The notes beneath the pieces were generated by a model. The model was not told the DNA's origin, searched no databases, and was given only the letters and a program-made list of their open reading frames with translations. Position numbers and translations under genes: made by a program. Positions 27,119-35,569 of a stretch of 64,000 nt of DNA are shown in pieces. The stretch is taken from positions 1,965,001 through 2,029,000 of the forward strand of contig NZ_JBBOOE010000001.1 in NCBI RefSeq assembly GCF_038002965.1, given 5' to 3'. The first letter of the stretch is position 1; each line of letters opens with the position of its first letter. The stretch comes from Robertmurraya sp. FSL R5-0851 (lineage in GTDB: Bacteria > Bacillota > Bacilli > Bacillales > Cytobacillaceae).

Positions 27119-27730
27119 ATGAAGAACAGAATGGTATTTTTTCTTATCGGAATCCTGATACTTACCTTCGGTGTGTGCCTGATTATTCAAGCAGGTCTTG
27201 GTGCAGGGGCATGGGATGCACTGGCGATTGGAGAAGCACGTGTATTTGGCCTTAGCATGGGTACATGTGTATTAATTAATGGTATTATCCTAATTATTAT
27301 TAATTCCATTCTTCAAAAGAAGAAGCCAGAATATTTAGCAGGTTTAACGATTTTATCGATTGGTTTATTAATTGACTTTTGGTTTTTTGTTTTATTTAAT
27401 CACTATCATCCAGGTTCACTTTTATTGAAGGTCATCTCGCTTATTTTCGGGATTCTCATATTGGGTCTTGGAATATCGATTTATCTACAAGCCAAGCTAC
27501 CATCAAGTCCCATGGATGTATTAATGGTTGCGATTCATGAGCGCTTTGGTTTGTCACTTGGGTTAGCGAGGGTGATCGCCGAGGGTTCAGCATTTATTCT
27601 TGCCCTTCTATTCAAGGGAGAAATTGGAGTAGGGACGATTATTGTCACGTTAACTCTCGGGTATGTGGTTCAGCATTTGCACCCATATTTTGAACAACTT
27701 TATAAGAAAAAAATGAGAGCTCACAGCTGA
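27119..27730 (+). CDS. YczE/YitT-type integral membrane protein
   Basis: The 203-residue protein has five hydrophobic segments and two internal repeats of a glycine motif: LGAGAWDALAIG near residue 28 and KLPSSPMDVLMVAI near 125. This duplication is typical of the YczE family of Bacillus membrane proteins, whose role is poorly defined (YczE affects surfactin production in B. subtilis). The start is ATG 27119 after AAAGGAGC. It is monocistronic and converges with a histidine kinase gene through a shared terminator. Confidence 0.82.
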   Translation: MKNRMVFFLIGILILTFGVCLIIQAGLGAGAWDALAIGEARVFGLSMGTCVLINGIILIIINSILQKKKPEYLAGLTILSIGLLIDFWFFVLFNHYHPGSLLLKVISLIFGILILGLGISIYLQAKLPSSPMDVLMVAIHERFGLSLGLARVIAEGSAFILALLFKGEIGVGTIIVTLTLGYVVQHLHPYFEQLYKKKMRAHS

Positions 27731-27746
27731 TGAGTTCTCATTTTTT
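27711..27746. terminator. Bidirectional terminator, YczE-like gene and histidine kinase gene
   Basis: ATGAGAGCTCA pairs with TGAGTTCTCAT (one mismatch) and is followed by TTTTTT; it contains the stop of the YczE-like gene. Confidence 0.72.
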
Positions 27747-27748
27747 AG

Positions 27749-29140
27749 TTATGCCTCTTTTTCAACATATGGAAACGAAATAGTAACCGTCGTTCCCTCT
27801 CCTTCTTTACTCTCAAAGCTAATAGAACCATCATGATTTTCTATGATATTGTAGCTAGTCATCAACCCTAATCCTGTTCCTTTTTCCTTTGTAGAGTAGA
27901 AGGGTTCTCCAATAAGTTTGATCCGTTCATCTGGCATTCCACATCCGTTGTCATTGATATGTACACAAAGTACCTCTCCCCCTTCTTCAAGGTTCACCAT
28001 GATTCGTCCCTTTTCCTCGATGGCGTCTAGGGCATTTTGTAACACGTTGTAGAATACTTGTTTTAGGGAGTTGCTATCGCCATTAATTTTTTTATTTGAT
28101 TCTCCATTTTTTTGAAAAAGAATTTCCTTGTTGGCTAAAAATGCCTGTGGTGTGAAAATCTGAATCACCTGTTCTAAAAGTTCATTTACACAAATCGCTT
28201 CCTTCTTTCTTTCCGTTGGTTTTGCAAGAGATAGAAATTCAGAAAGAATGGATTCAATCCGACTGATTTCATTTAATATGATAGCTGAATAATGAGATGA
28301 AACCTCTGCCCCTGAGTTCAGTAACTGAATAAACCCTTTGATGGGGGTTAAAGGGTTACGAATTTCGTGGGCAACGGCAGCAGCCATTTGGCCCACAACA
28401 GCTAATTTTTCCGACTTTCTTAGGAGCTCGTCGGTCTCCTTCCTTTTTTGAATATTACGTGTGACGGTAATAAATTGCGACATGGAATGGCATTCATCAT
28501 CAATGACTTTTTTTATAGCTGTTTCCATCCATATATACGAACCATTTTTCTTTTTTGCTCGAAAAGCAATCGTTTGTTCTTCTAGCGTAACGAAGTCTTG
28601 GTCCTCAGGATGAACGAGTTTCGGTGAATAACAGCCAATTAGTTCTTCAGGCTCGTAACCAAGCTCTCCTTTGATGGACGGACTAATATACAGAATGTGA
28701 CCATGAGAGTCATGTAGACAAATAATATCAGAGCTGTTTTCTGCGAGCAGTCGATATTTTTGTTCGCTTTGTCTTAATCCCTCATAAACTTTAGTGAATT
28801 CAGTTAAATCATAAATTTGTGCGAGGAAGAACTTTTTCTTTGTTTTTTGGTCTCGGATCGTACAAACCTTTAATCTGCCTGTTTTGATTTGTCCATTTTT
28901 ATGAATATAGCGCTTAACCATTTCGTATTCTTTGATAATCCCATTATGTAACCTTTGAAATTGACGAAAATCCTGTAGAAAATCATCGGGATGTGAAATA
29001 CTTTCAATCGTTAGCGAATCACACTCTTCTTTGGTATAACCAAGAAACTGGAAAAATGCGTTGTTCATTTCAATGTATGTTAAATCAGGTTCTATGACCA
29101 CCTGTGGGAGTGTCGATTGATGAAAAATGTCTCTGAACAT
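27749..29140 (-). CDS. Soluble PAS-domain sensor histidine kinase
   Basis: The 463-residue kinase has two PAS domains (about residues 5-110 and 125-235), a HisKA domain with the phospho-acceptor His in VAHEIRNPLTPIKGF near 255, and a HATPase domain with N, G1 and G2 boxes (NALDAIEEKG, DNGCGMPDE, GTGLGLMTSYNII). It has no membrane segment, so the sensor is cytosolic. That plan resembles the sporulation kinases KinA and KinE, which feed the Spo0 phosphorelay. I put the start at ATG 29140, 5 bp after GGAGGG; an upstream TTG has no ribosome site. No response regulator is adjacent, which also fits an orphan phosphorelay kinase. Confidence 0.88.
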   Translation of the reverse strand: MFRDIFHQSTLPQVVIEPDLTYIEMNNAFFQFLGYTKEECDSLTIESISHPDDFLQDFRQFQRLHNGIIKEYEMVKRYIHKNGQIKTGRLKVCTIRDQKTKKKFFLAQIYDLTEFTKVYEGLRQSEQKYRLLAENSSDIICLHDSHGHILYISPSIKGELGYEPEELIGCYSPKLVHPEDQDFVTLEEQTIAFRAKKKNGSYIWMETAIKKVIDDECHSMSQFITVTRNIQKRKETDELLRKSEKLAVVGQMAAAVAHEIRNPLTPIKGFIQLLNSGAEVSSHYSAIILNEISRIESILSEFLSLAKPTERKKEAICVNELLEQVIQIFTPQAFLANKEILFQKNGESNKKINGDSNSLKQVFYNVLQNALDAIEEKGRIMVNLEEGGEVLCVHINDNGCGMPDERIKLIGEPFYSTKEKGTGLGLMTSYNIIENHDGSISFESKEGEGTTVTISFPYVEKEA

Positions 29141-29259
29141 CATTTCCCTCCTTTGTTTACTGTTTTTATCTATATCCAAATTTATCCTTTTGTAAAACTC
29201 GCCGCTGTATTTTTTTAGGTATGAATGCTACTATTTAGTTTAAAAAGGAGGAATCATGC

Positions 29260-30312
29260 ATGACATACATAGATAAGAATGAAACACTAGATTTATTAAC
29301 CGAGTTAGTCTCCATTCCAAGTCCTTCAGGCAACACAAATGATGTGATTACCTTTGTAGAGAAGTTTTTAGAGGAAATTGGAGTGGAAACAAAAAGAAAT
29401 CGCAAAGGAGGCTTACTAGCTACAATTAAGGGGCGTGTAGATAGTCATCACAGAATGCTGACTGCACATGTGGACACATTAGGGGCAATGGTGAAGGAAA
29501 TAAAGTCAAACGGTCGTTTGAAGATCGATTTAATTGGTGGCTTTCAATATAACACCATTGAGGGTGAGTATTGCCAAATTGAAACAAGTAGTGGAAAGAG
29601 ATTTACGGGAACCATTTTAATGCGACAAACGTCTGTTCACGTTTACAAGGATGCAGGTAAAGCGGAAAGAAATCAAGAAAATATGGAAGTCCGAATAGAT
29701 GAGGTTGTGAAAAATAAAGAGGAGGTTAAGAAACTAGGCATTGAGGTGGGAGATTTTGTATCCTTCGACCCTCGCGTGGAGCGAACAGAAAGTGGCTTTA
29801 TCAAGTCACGGCATCTTGATGATAAAGCAAGTGTAGCTATTTTATTACAATTGATAAAAACGATTAAGCAACAATCGATTGAACTTCCATATACAACACA
29901 TTTTCTCATATCTAATAATGAAGAAATCGGTTATGGTGGCAACTCCAATATCACACCCGAAACCATCGAGTATTTGGCAGTAGATATGGGTGCCATGGGC
30001 GATGGTCAATCAACAGATGAATATACGGTTTCGATTTGTGTAAAGGATGCAAGCGGTCCGTACCATTATGAACTTCGAAAACATTTGGTACGTTTAGCTG
30101 AAGAAAATAATATTGAATATAAGCTCGATATTTACCCATATTACGGTTCAGATGCTTCTGCTGCGATTCGGTCTGGGCACGATATCGTCCATGGGTTAAT
30201 CGGGCCAGGCATCGATTCTTCTCATGCGTTTGAGCGTACTCATGAGTCTTCCATTGAGAATACTGGAAAGCTTTTGTATCATTATATTCAATCTCAAATG
30301 GTGCAATCATAA
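29260..30312 (+). CDS. M42-family aminopeptidase (YsdC/YtoP type)
   Basis: The 350-residue metallopeptidase has the di-zinc M42 motifs: TAHVDTLGAMV near residue 67, HLDDKASVA near 190, the catalytic SNNEEIGYGG near 220, VDMGAMGDG near 240, and GIDSSHAFERTH near 325. M42 enzymes form tetrahedral dodecamers and trim peptides from the N-terminus; some are annotated as cellulase or FrvX by mistake. The start is ATG 29260 after AAGGAGG. Substrate preference (glutamyl or broad) cannot be read. The short ORF below may be its neighbour in the same unit. Confidence 0.9.
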   Translation: MTYIDKNETLDLLTELVSIPSPSGNTNDVITFVEKFLEEIGVETKRNRKGGLLATIKGRVDSHHRMLTAHVDTLGAMVKEIKSNGRLKIDLIGGFQYNTIEGEYCQIETSSGKRFTGTILMRQTSVHVYKDAGKAERNQENMEVRIDEVVKNKEEVKKLGIEVGDFVSFDPRVERTESGFIKSRHLDDKASVAILLQLIKTIKQQSIELPYTTHFLISNNEEIGYGGNSNITPETIEYLAVDMGAMGDGQSTDEYTVSICVKDASGPYHYELRKHLVRLAEENNIEYKLDIYPYYGSDASAAIRSGHDIVHGLIGPGIDSSHAFERTHESSIENTGKLLYHYIQSQMVQS

Positions 30313-30384
30313 GTAGCAAGCTCTCACCTTCTTATCAGAATAGATGTCTACTAAATGAACATACTATCCTTTGAGGTGAGTCAC

Positions 30385-30558
30385 TTGAAAGAAGAAGAGA
30401 TGACAAGTAGTGAATCGGAAATAAGAAGAGCAAGCAAACGAGGTGCGGTTGAAGATATCATACATGTGGCATCAGCTGAAGATGGTCATGATCTGCGTGT
30501 CTCCAACCGGTTTGGAGCCAACTTAAAACAAGAAATCAACGATAGCGAAAACATGTAG
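30385..30558 (+). CDS. Small hypothetical protein (57 residues)
   Basis: A TTG start at 30385, 4 bp after GAGGTGAG, gives a charged, hydrophilic 57-residue protein with no membrane segment, ending ANLKQEINDSENM. It lies 72 bp after the M42 peptidase gene on the same strand and ends before a strong hairpin. The composition and size recall small Bacillus proteins of the sporulation stage, but I do not recognise a family. Translation is supported by the ribosome site only. Confidence 0.5.
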   Translation: MKEEEMTSSESEIRRASKRGAVEDIIHVASAEDGHDLRVSNRFGANLKQEINDSENM

Positions 30559-30591
30559 TTTCAGAGCGAAATAGGCCTGTGAATAAATAAA

Positions 30592-30641
30592 AACCCGTCC
30601 ACCCAGTTATGATGATCATGAACTATGTGGACAGGTTCTTT
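30592..30641. terminator. Bidirectional terminator next to the NlpC/P60 gene
   Basis: AACCCGTCCAC (30592-30602) pairs with GTGGACAGGTT (30627-30637), one mismatch, with A and T runs on the two flanks. Confidence 0.8.
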
Positions 30642-30654
30642 TGCTTTTACAGTT

Positions 30655-31428
30655 TTAAAAAGTAGTACGTGCTCCTAGGTAACGTGATTTCCAGTAAGTG
30701 TTGTTCATATCAGAAATCGTTACGCCTTGAGAAGAACTTGCATGGATAAACTGATTGTTCCCAAGATAAATACCTGCATGAGACGGACCTGCTTTATACG
30801 TTGTAAAGAAAACTAAGTCCCCTACTCTTGGTGCAGATACAGACTTGGTTGCTCCCCAAATGGTCTCCACTGTTCGAGGAATAGAAACGCCTACTTTTGC
30901 AAATACATAATTTAAATAACCGCTACAATCGAATCCAGATGGTGTGCTCCCGCCCCAAACATAAGGAACACCGATATACTTTTTAGATTCAGCAATTAAA
31001 GAATTAATCGTTGAAGTTGAAGTTGTTGTTGGCGCTGGTGCTGTCCCAGATAGTTTTAATACTTGTCCAACATACAATGTATTGGTTGTTAATTTGTTTA
31101 AAGATTTTAACTGATCAACAGTCATTCCATTTCTTGTTGAAATTCCCCAAAGTGTTTCACCAGCTTTTACTGTGTACGTAGATGAAGAAGTTGTTGTGTG
31201 TGTGTGTGGTGCAAGTAATGTTAATGTTTGTCCAACATATATGCTAGAAGTAGAAAGCTTGTTCCACTCCATAATTTGCGAGACTGATAGATTATTGTTT
31301 AATGCAATTCGATAGAGAGTATCTCCAGAAGAAACTTTATGTGTTTTTTCATGTGCACTCGCTGTAGCGTTGAAGGATGTGAAAAGTAAACCTGCTGTTA
31401 CTGCGGCTGCAAATAGTTGTTTTTTCAT
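30655..31428 (-). CDS. Secreted LysM-NlpC/P60 cell-wall endopeptidase
   Basis: The 257-residue secreted enzyme has a signal peptide (about 1-25, ending ASAHE), two LysM peptidoglycan-binding repeats (about 28-72 and 84-128), a Thr/Ser-rich linker and a C-terminal NlpC/P60 domain. Its catalytic Cys is in GFDCSGYLNYVF near residue 165 and the His in PSHAGIYLGN near 218. The layout matches LytE/CwlS-type DL-endopeptidases, which cut stem peptides during cell separation and growth. The ATG follows AGGAGGG. Two insertion sequences now sit only about 15 bp upstream, in the leader, so the gene is cut off from its original promoter. Confidence 0.92.
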   Translation of the reverse strand: MKKQLFAAAVTAGLLFTSFNATASAHEKTHKVSSGDTLYRIALNNNLSVSQIMEWNKLSTSSIYVGQTLTLLAPHTHTTTSSSTYTVKAGETLWGISTRNGMTVDQLKSLNKLTTNTLYVGQVLKLSGTAPAPTTTSTSTINSLIAESKKYIGVPYVWGGSTPSGFDCSGYLNYVFAKVGVSIPRTVETIWGATKSVSAPRVGDLVFFTTYKAGPSHAGIYLGNNQFIHASSSQGVTISDMNNTYWKSRYLGARTTF

Positions 31429-31443
31429 GTATTCCCTCCTGTT

Positions 31444-31451
31444 AGCTCTTG
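31444..31451. repeat. 8-bp target-site duplication, left copy
   Basis: AGCTCTTG here is repeated exactly at 35141-35148 on the far side of the tandem insertion sequences. Confidence 0.8.
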
Positions 31452-31593
31452 CGTATTGTCAAAACTTTTATAGTAAATAGGTTATTAAATCCTATCTAAG
31501 AGGGCTTTATAAGCAAAAAAATTGCCACCCCCTGAATTCTAAGGATAATTGAGGTTACGACACTCTCAACAACCTAGAAAAGGAAGTGACAAT

Positions 31594-33033
31594 TTGTACC
31601 CTCAAATTATAACCTATTTATTAACTTTTATAAACTATCAAGAACAACTCATTCGAACATTGCTTACTTTATTGATTGGTAAGAGTATGTTTGATAAGCC
31701 TACTGAACAGCCCGTAAATAAACCATATCGAAAACTTCAAGTGGACGACCTTCCGGTCATTGAAGTTCTGGAACAGCTTGATTATCGAGTTCTTCTTAGT
31801 GAATATCTAGAGAAGAACGGGAAACCACTTAAACCTGTTCAAAGGCGTAAGAATGCAAAAGTTTCCGTACCTAAAGCCATGAACTGTCCAAAGTGTGGTG
31901 CTCCATCGGATTATCTTTATGCCAACAATGGAGATAAAGGTCAGTATCAATGCAAGGTGTGTACAGAACTTTTCAGTGAAAAGAACCGTTACTCTAAGGA
32001 GGCCATCCTGAAGTGTCCTCATTGTTCCAAGACTCTCGAGAAAATAAAAGAAAGAAAAGATTTTCACGTGTTTAAGTGCAAGAACAATGACTGTTTTTAT
32101 TATCAAAAGAAGCTCAATGGGATGACTTCAAAAGAAAAGAAAAGGTTCAAAAAGGACCCTCAAGCATTTAAATTGAGATACATTTTCCGTCAGTTTTATA
32201 TCGATTTCCAGCCGTTATCCAAGGAATCACCAGAACTGCCGGCCGTGGACTTATCAAAGATTTATGCATCCCCACATACATTAGGATTGATCCTAACCTA
32301 TCATGTAAACTATGGCCTTTCGGCCCGTAAAACAGCTGCGATTATGCAGGACGTACACGGAGTGATGATTTCACATCAGACTGTATTGAACTACGAAAAT
32401 AGCGTAGCTTTATTACTTAAACCTTATGTGGATCACTATCCCTATGAACTTTCAGACCAATTCTGCGGTGATGAAACGTATATCAGAGTAAACGGTCGAT
32501 GGCATTATTTATTTTTCTTTTTTGACGCCGTGAAAAAGATTATTCTTTCGTATCCGGTGTCGCCTAATCGAGACACAGCAACAGCCATTCGAGCAATTGA
32601 TGAGGTCTTAATCAAGATGAAAGAGATTCCAGAAAATCTGACCTTTGTGGTAGACGGGAATCCAATCTATCTTTTAGCCCAACATTTCTTCGCTCAACAT
32701 GGGATTTCATTCGATGTGAAGCAGGTCATTGGATTAACCAATGAGGACCCTGTTTCGACCGAATATAGACCACTGAAACAAATAATTGAGAGACTTAACC
32801 GCACCTTTAAGGGCAATTATCGCTCCACTCATGGATTCGGCTCTGAACATGGTTCCATTTCATACGTCACCTTATTTACGGCCTACTTTAACTTTTTGCG
32901 TCCGCATGCCGCCTTAGAAGGAAAAGTGCCCGTAGTGAATCCAGAACTCAAGGGGCTTCCAACAATGCCAGCACGTTGGACAAAGCTCATTGGATTAGCA
33001 CAACAATGGATAGTAGAGCAAAGACAAGCCTAA
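31594..33033 (+). CDS. DDE transposase with N-terminal zinc ribbons (IS copy 1)
   Basis: The 479-residue transposase carries two zinc ribbons (CPKCGAPSDYLYANNG…CKVC near residue 100 and CPHCSKTLEK…CKNNDC near 140) and a C-terminal DDE core. The core acids are in CGDETYIRVNGRWHYLF near residue 290, FVVDGNPIYLL near 350, and the Glu in IIERLNRTFKGNYR near 405. The start is TTG 31594 after AGGAAG; the in-frame ATG at 31549 has no ribosome site. The gene is intact. It is closely similar to, but clearly diverged from, the second copy. Confidence 0.85.
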   Translation: MYPQIITYLLTFINYQEQLIRTLLTLLIGKSMFDKPTEQPVNKPYRKLQVDDLPVIEVLEQLDYRVLLSEYLEKNGKPLKPVQRRKNAKVSVPKAMNCPKCGAPSDYLYANNGDKGQYQCKVCTELFSEKNRYSKEAILKCPHCSKTLEKIKERKDFHVFKCKNNDCFYYQKKLNGMTSKEKKRFKKDPQAFKLRYIFRQFYIDFQPLSKESPELPAVDLSKIYASPHTLGLILTYHVNYGLSARKTAAIMQDVHGVMISHQTVLNYENSVALLLKPYVDHYPYELSDQFCGDETYIRVNGRWHYLFFFFDAVKKIILSYPVSPNRDTATAIRAIDEVLIKMKEIPENLTFVVDGNPIYLLAQHFFAQHGISFDVKQVIGLTNEDPVSTEYRPLKQIIERLNRTFKGNYRSTHGFGSEHGSISYVTLFTAYFNFLRPHAALEGKVPVVNPELKGLPTMPARWTKLIGLAQQWIVEQRQA

Positions 33034-33066
33034 CTTTTTGTTTAGCTGAGCCCTTAAGCTAATTCA

Positions 33067-33216
33067 GCAATCGGCGGAGCGAACTCTTGACAAACCGAAC
33101 TTGCCAATGGTTTAAAATGGAAACAACCAAGGGCTTATTTGGTATGCCTTCTTTTGTTCCCTTCGCCCTTGTTAAACAATCCTCAAACCATTGGCGTGTT
33201 TGTCAAGAGCGATTGC
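33067..33216 (+). other. Structured tail of IS copy 1 (nested inverted repeats)
   Basis: GCAATCG, CTCTTGACAAAC, GCCAATGGTTT and AACCAAGGGC are matched in reverse order by GCCCTTGTT, AAACCATTGGC, GTTTGTCAAGAG and CGATTGC. They form a long interrupted stem of about 150 nt between the transposase stop and the right end. The second IS copy has the same structure. Confidence 0.75.
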
Positions 33217-33447
33217 GGCGCATCTCCATCCAGTAAATAGGAGAGAAACTAACCCTTTAGGTAGTTTTCATAAATCTTTTGACACTACCGATTCTACCGT
33301 ATTGTCAAAACTTTTATATTAAAAAAGTTAATAATCCTTGATATAAAGGGGTTTAAATGCAAAAAACTTGCCACCCCCATAGTTTTAGGATAAAAGTGAG
33401 GTTACGACACCGAACACTTAATCCCTAAAAGCTAGGAAGTGACAAGT

Positions 33448-34884
33448 TTGTACCCTCAATTATTAACTTATTTAATGGAATTTATCAAGTATCAAGATCA
33501 GGTAATTCGAACATTACTTACCCTGCTTATTGGGAAGGGCATGTTTGAAAAGCCTGAAGAAACTCCTGTAAATAAACCTTACCGTAAACTTCAGGTGGAT
33601 GATCTTCCGATCATCGAAGCGCTCCAGAAACATGATTATCGTATTCTTCTTACAGAATATCTGGAGAAGAACGGTAAGCATTTAAAACCTGTTCAAAGGC
33701 GTTCTAATGTAAAGACAGCGGTGTCTACATCAATGAGTTGCCCAAAGTGCGGTGCTCCATCGGATTATCTCTATGCCAATAATGGAGGCAAAGGACAGTA
33801 TCAATGTAAGGTGTGTACTTGTGTTTTTAACGAAAAGAGCCGCTATTTGAAAGAGGCTATTTTGAAGTGTCCTCATTGTTCTAAAACACTTGAGAAAGTC
33901 AAGGCGCGAAAAGACTTTGACGTGTATAAGTGCAAGAATAATGACTGTTCCTATTACCAAAGAAAACTGAATGGTATGTCTTCAAAAGAGAAGAAACAGT
34001 TTAAAAAGGACCCTCAAGCCTTTAAGATTAGATACATTTACCGACAGTTTCGAATTGATTTTCAGCCATTGTCTAAGTCTACTCCACAGAAGCCAAAGGT
34101 AGATTTATCAAGGTTATATGTTTCGCCACATACATTAGGGCTCATTTTAACCTACCATGTTAACTATGGCCTTTCGGCCCGTAAAACAGCAGCACTGATG
34201 AAAGATGTTCACGGGGTATCTATATCGCATCAAAGCATTTTAAATTACGAGAATGCAGTAGCCCTTACACTTAAGCCTTACGTAGATTACTACCCGTATG
34301 AACTTTCTGACCAGTTCTGCGGGGACGAAACCTATATCAGGGTGAACGGCCGTTGGCATTACTTGTTTTTCTTCTTTGATGCGGTGAAAAAGATTATTCT
34401 CTCTTACCCAGTGTCACCAAATCGGGATACAGCTACGGCGATCCGTGCGATTGATGATGTCTTAGTGAAGATGAAGGATATTCCTAAAGACCTTACGTTT
34501 GTGGTGGACGGCAATCCGATTTATCTTTTAGCTCAACACTTTTTTGCCCAACACGATATTCAGTTCGATATTAAGCAGGTTATCGGGCTTACCAATGAAG
34601 ATCCTGTATCAACGGAGTATCGACCACTAAAGCAAGTAATTGAAAGACTCAATCGCACATTTAAGGGTAATTATCGCTCAACACACGGGTTCGGATCTGA
34701 ACACGGCTCTGTTTCTTTCGTCACATTGTTTGTGGCTTACTTTAACTTTTTAAGGCCTCACTCTGCATTAGAAGGTAAGGTGCCCGTGCTTAATCCGGAG
34801 TTATCACAGCTCCCGAATATGCCAGCACGATGGTCTAAACTTATTGGTTTAGCACAAGAATGGATCATTGAGCAATCAGCCTAA
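33448..34884 (+). CDS. DDE transposase with N-terminal zinc ribbons (IS copy 2)
   Basis: The 478-residue paralogue of the copy-1 transposase has the same two zinc ribbons and the same DDE core (CGDETYIRVNGRW, FVVDGNPIYLL, VIERLNRTFKGNYR). Most residues agree, but substitutions are scattered along the whole length and synonymous changes are frequent, so the copies diverged before they came to lie side by side. The start is TTG 33448 after AGGAAG, equivalent to copy 1; a GTG at 33439 is also in frame. The gene is intact. Confidence 0.85.
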   Translation: MYPQLLTYLMEFIKYQDQVIRTLLTLLIGKGMFEKPEETPVNKPYRKLQVDDLPIIEALQKHDYRILLTEYLEKNGKHLKPVQRRSNVKTAVSTSMSCPKCGAPSDYLYANNGGKGQYQCKVCTCVFNEKSRYLKEAILKCPHCSKTLEKVKARKDFDVYKCKNNDCSYYQRKLNGMSSKEKKQFKKDPQAFKIRYIYRQFRIDFQPLSKSTPQKPKVDLSRLYVSPHTLGLILTYHVNYGLSARKTAALMKDVHGVSISHQSILNYENAVALTLKPYVDYYPYELSDQFCGDETYIRVNGRWHYLFFFFDAVKKIILSYPVSPNRDTATAIRAIDDVLVKMKDIPKDLTFVVDGNPIYLLAQHFFAQHDIQFDIKQVIGLTNEDPVSTEYRPLKQVIERLNRTFKGNYRSTHGFGSEHGSVSFVTLFVAYFNFLRPHSALEGKVPVLNPELSQLPNMPARWSKLIGLAQEWIIEQSA

Positions 34885-34917
34885 CTTTTTTGTTTAGCAG
34901 AGCCCTTGAGTAAATCA

Positions 34918-35067
34918 GCAATCGGCGAAGCGAACTCTTGACAAACCGAACTTGCCAATGGTTTAAAATGGAAAAAACCAAGGGCTATTTGGCATGCCTT
35001 CTTTTTGTCCCCTTCGCCCTTGATAAGGGAATCTCAAACCATTGGCGTGTTTGTCAAGAGCGATTGC
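34918..35067 (+). other. Structured tail of IS copy 2 (nested inverted repeats)
   Basis: The counterpart of 33067-33216: outer arms CTCTTGACAAAC/GTTTGTCAAGAG (34935-35060), inner arms GCCAATGGTTT/AAACCATTGGC. Loop sequences differ between the copies while the arms are kept. A short ORF that crosses it is not a gene. Confidence 0.75.
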
Positions 35068-35140
35068 GGGTACTTCCAATACAAAAAAGAGAGAAAAACA
35101 AACCCTCAGGTTACTTTTTCATAGAAGTTTTGACACTACC

Positions 35141-35148
35141 AGCTCTTG
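35141..35148. repeat. 8-bp target-site duplication, right copy
   Basis: AGCTCTTG, identical to 31444-31451. Confidence 0.8.
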
Positions 35149-35569
35149 TTGTTACCTTAATGATAGTTGGTATTTTACTAGAAAGGTATAACTAATAATT
35201 GGAGGAAATGTTTTTTACAACCATGTATGGAATTATTAATATATCTTAGAAAAAAGAGCCTTTAATATTTCATGTATATTACAGCATGAAATCCACTGCT
35301 GCTTTTGTTTGTGATAGAAATATTACAGCTATATTACAAGATTGAAATTTTTCTGGAAAACTTTTTTAATTTTGGTCAATCTTACTATTAAAAATGGTTG
35401 CATGAATGATAATCAAGTTTCCAATAAAATAATTATTGAAATAATTTTCTGAAAACAAGTCTTGACATTATTAATAAATCACTAATAAGGGTTTTTAATT
35501 ATGTTGCTGATATATTATAATGAAAGACAAATGATATTTAAAACAGTTACATAGAAAGGCTGATTCTGG
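35149..35569. other. AT-rich region: displaced NlpC/P60 upstream DNA and glnS leader
   Basis: By the duplicated target site, the left part of this 421-bp stretch was once upstream of the NlpC/P60 gene. A small hairpin TTTCATG/CATGAAA lies at about 35268-35291. Near glnS a TTGACA (35462-35467) and a TATAAT (35516-35521) are present, but not at promoter spacing from each other. No T-box or other riboswitch was recognised. Confidence 0.45.

Larger units (their letters stand above)
31452..33289 (+). mobile_element. Insertion sequence copy 1 (1838 bp, IS6-like ends)
   Basis: The element starts CGTATTGTCAAAACTT and ends with the inverted form of GGTAGTGTCAAAAG, imperfect terminal repeats of about 14-20 bp. 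The ends (GG…TGT) and an 8-bp duplication resemble the IS6 group. It encodes one transposase, and a long structured tail follows the gene. The transposase is far longer than classic IS6 enzymes and has two zinc ribbons, so the family call is tentative. Confidence 0.8.
33298..35140 (+). mobile_element. Insertion sequence copy 2 (1843 bp, IS6-like ends)
   Basis: The same ends and layout as copy 1, in direct tandem orientation: left end CGTATTGTCAAAACTT, right end the inverse of GGTAGTGTCAAAACTT. Only 8 bp (GATTCTAC, 33290-33297) separate it from copy 1. The right flank carries AGCTCTTG, the partner of the left flank of copy 1. Confidence 0.8.

Noticed and set aside
31452..35140. Composite transposon carrying glnS
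   Set aside because: Both IS copies are on the same side of glnS and only 8 bp lie between them; no third copy was seen downstream of glnS.
34938..35195. 85-residue ORF after the second transposase
   Set aside because: It crosses the structured tail and the right end of the IS and has no ribosome site or recognisable protein.
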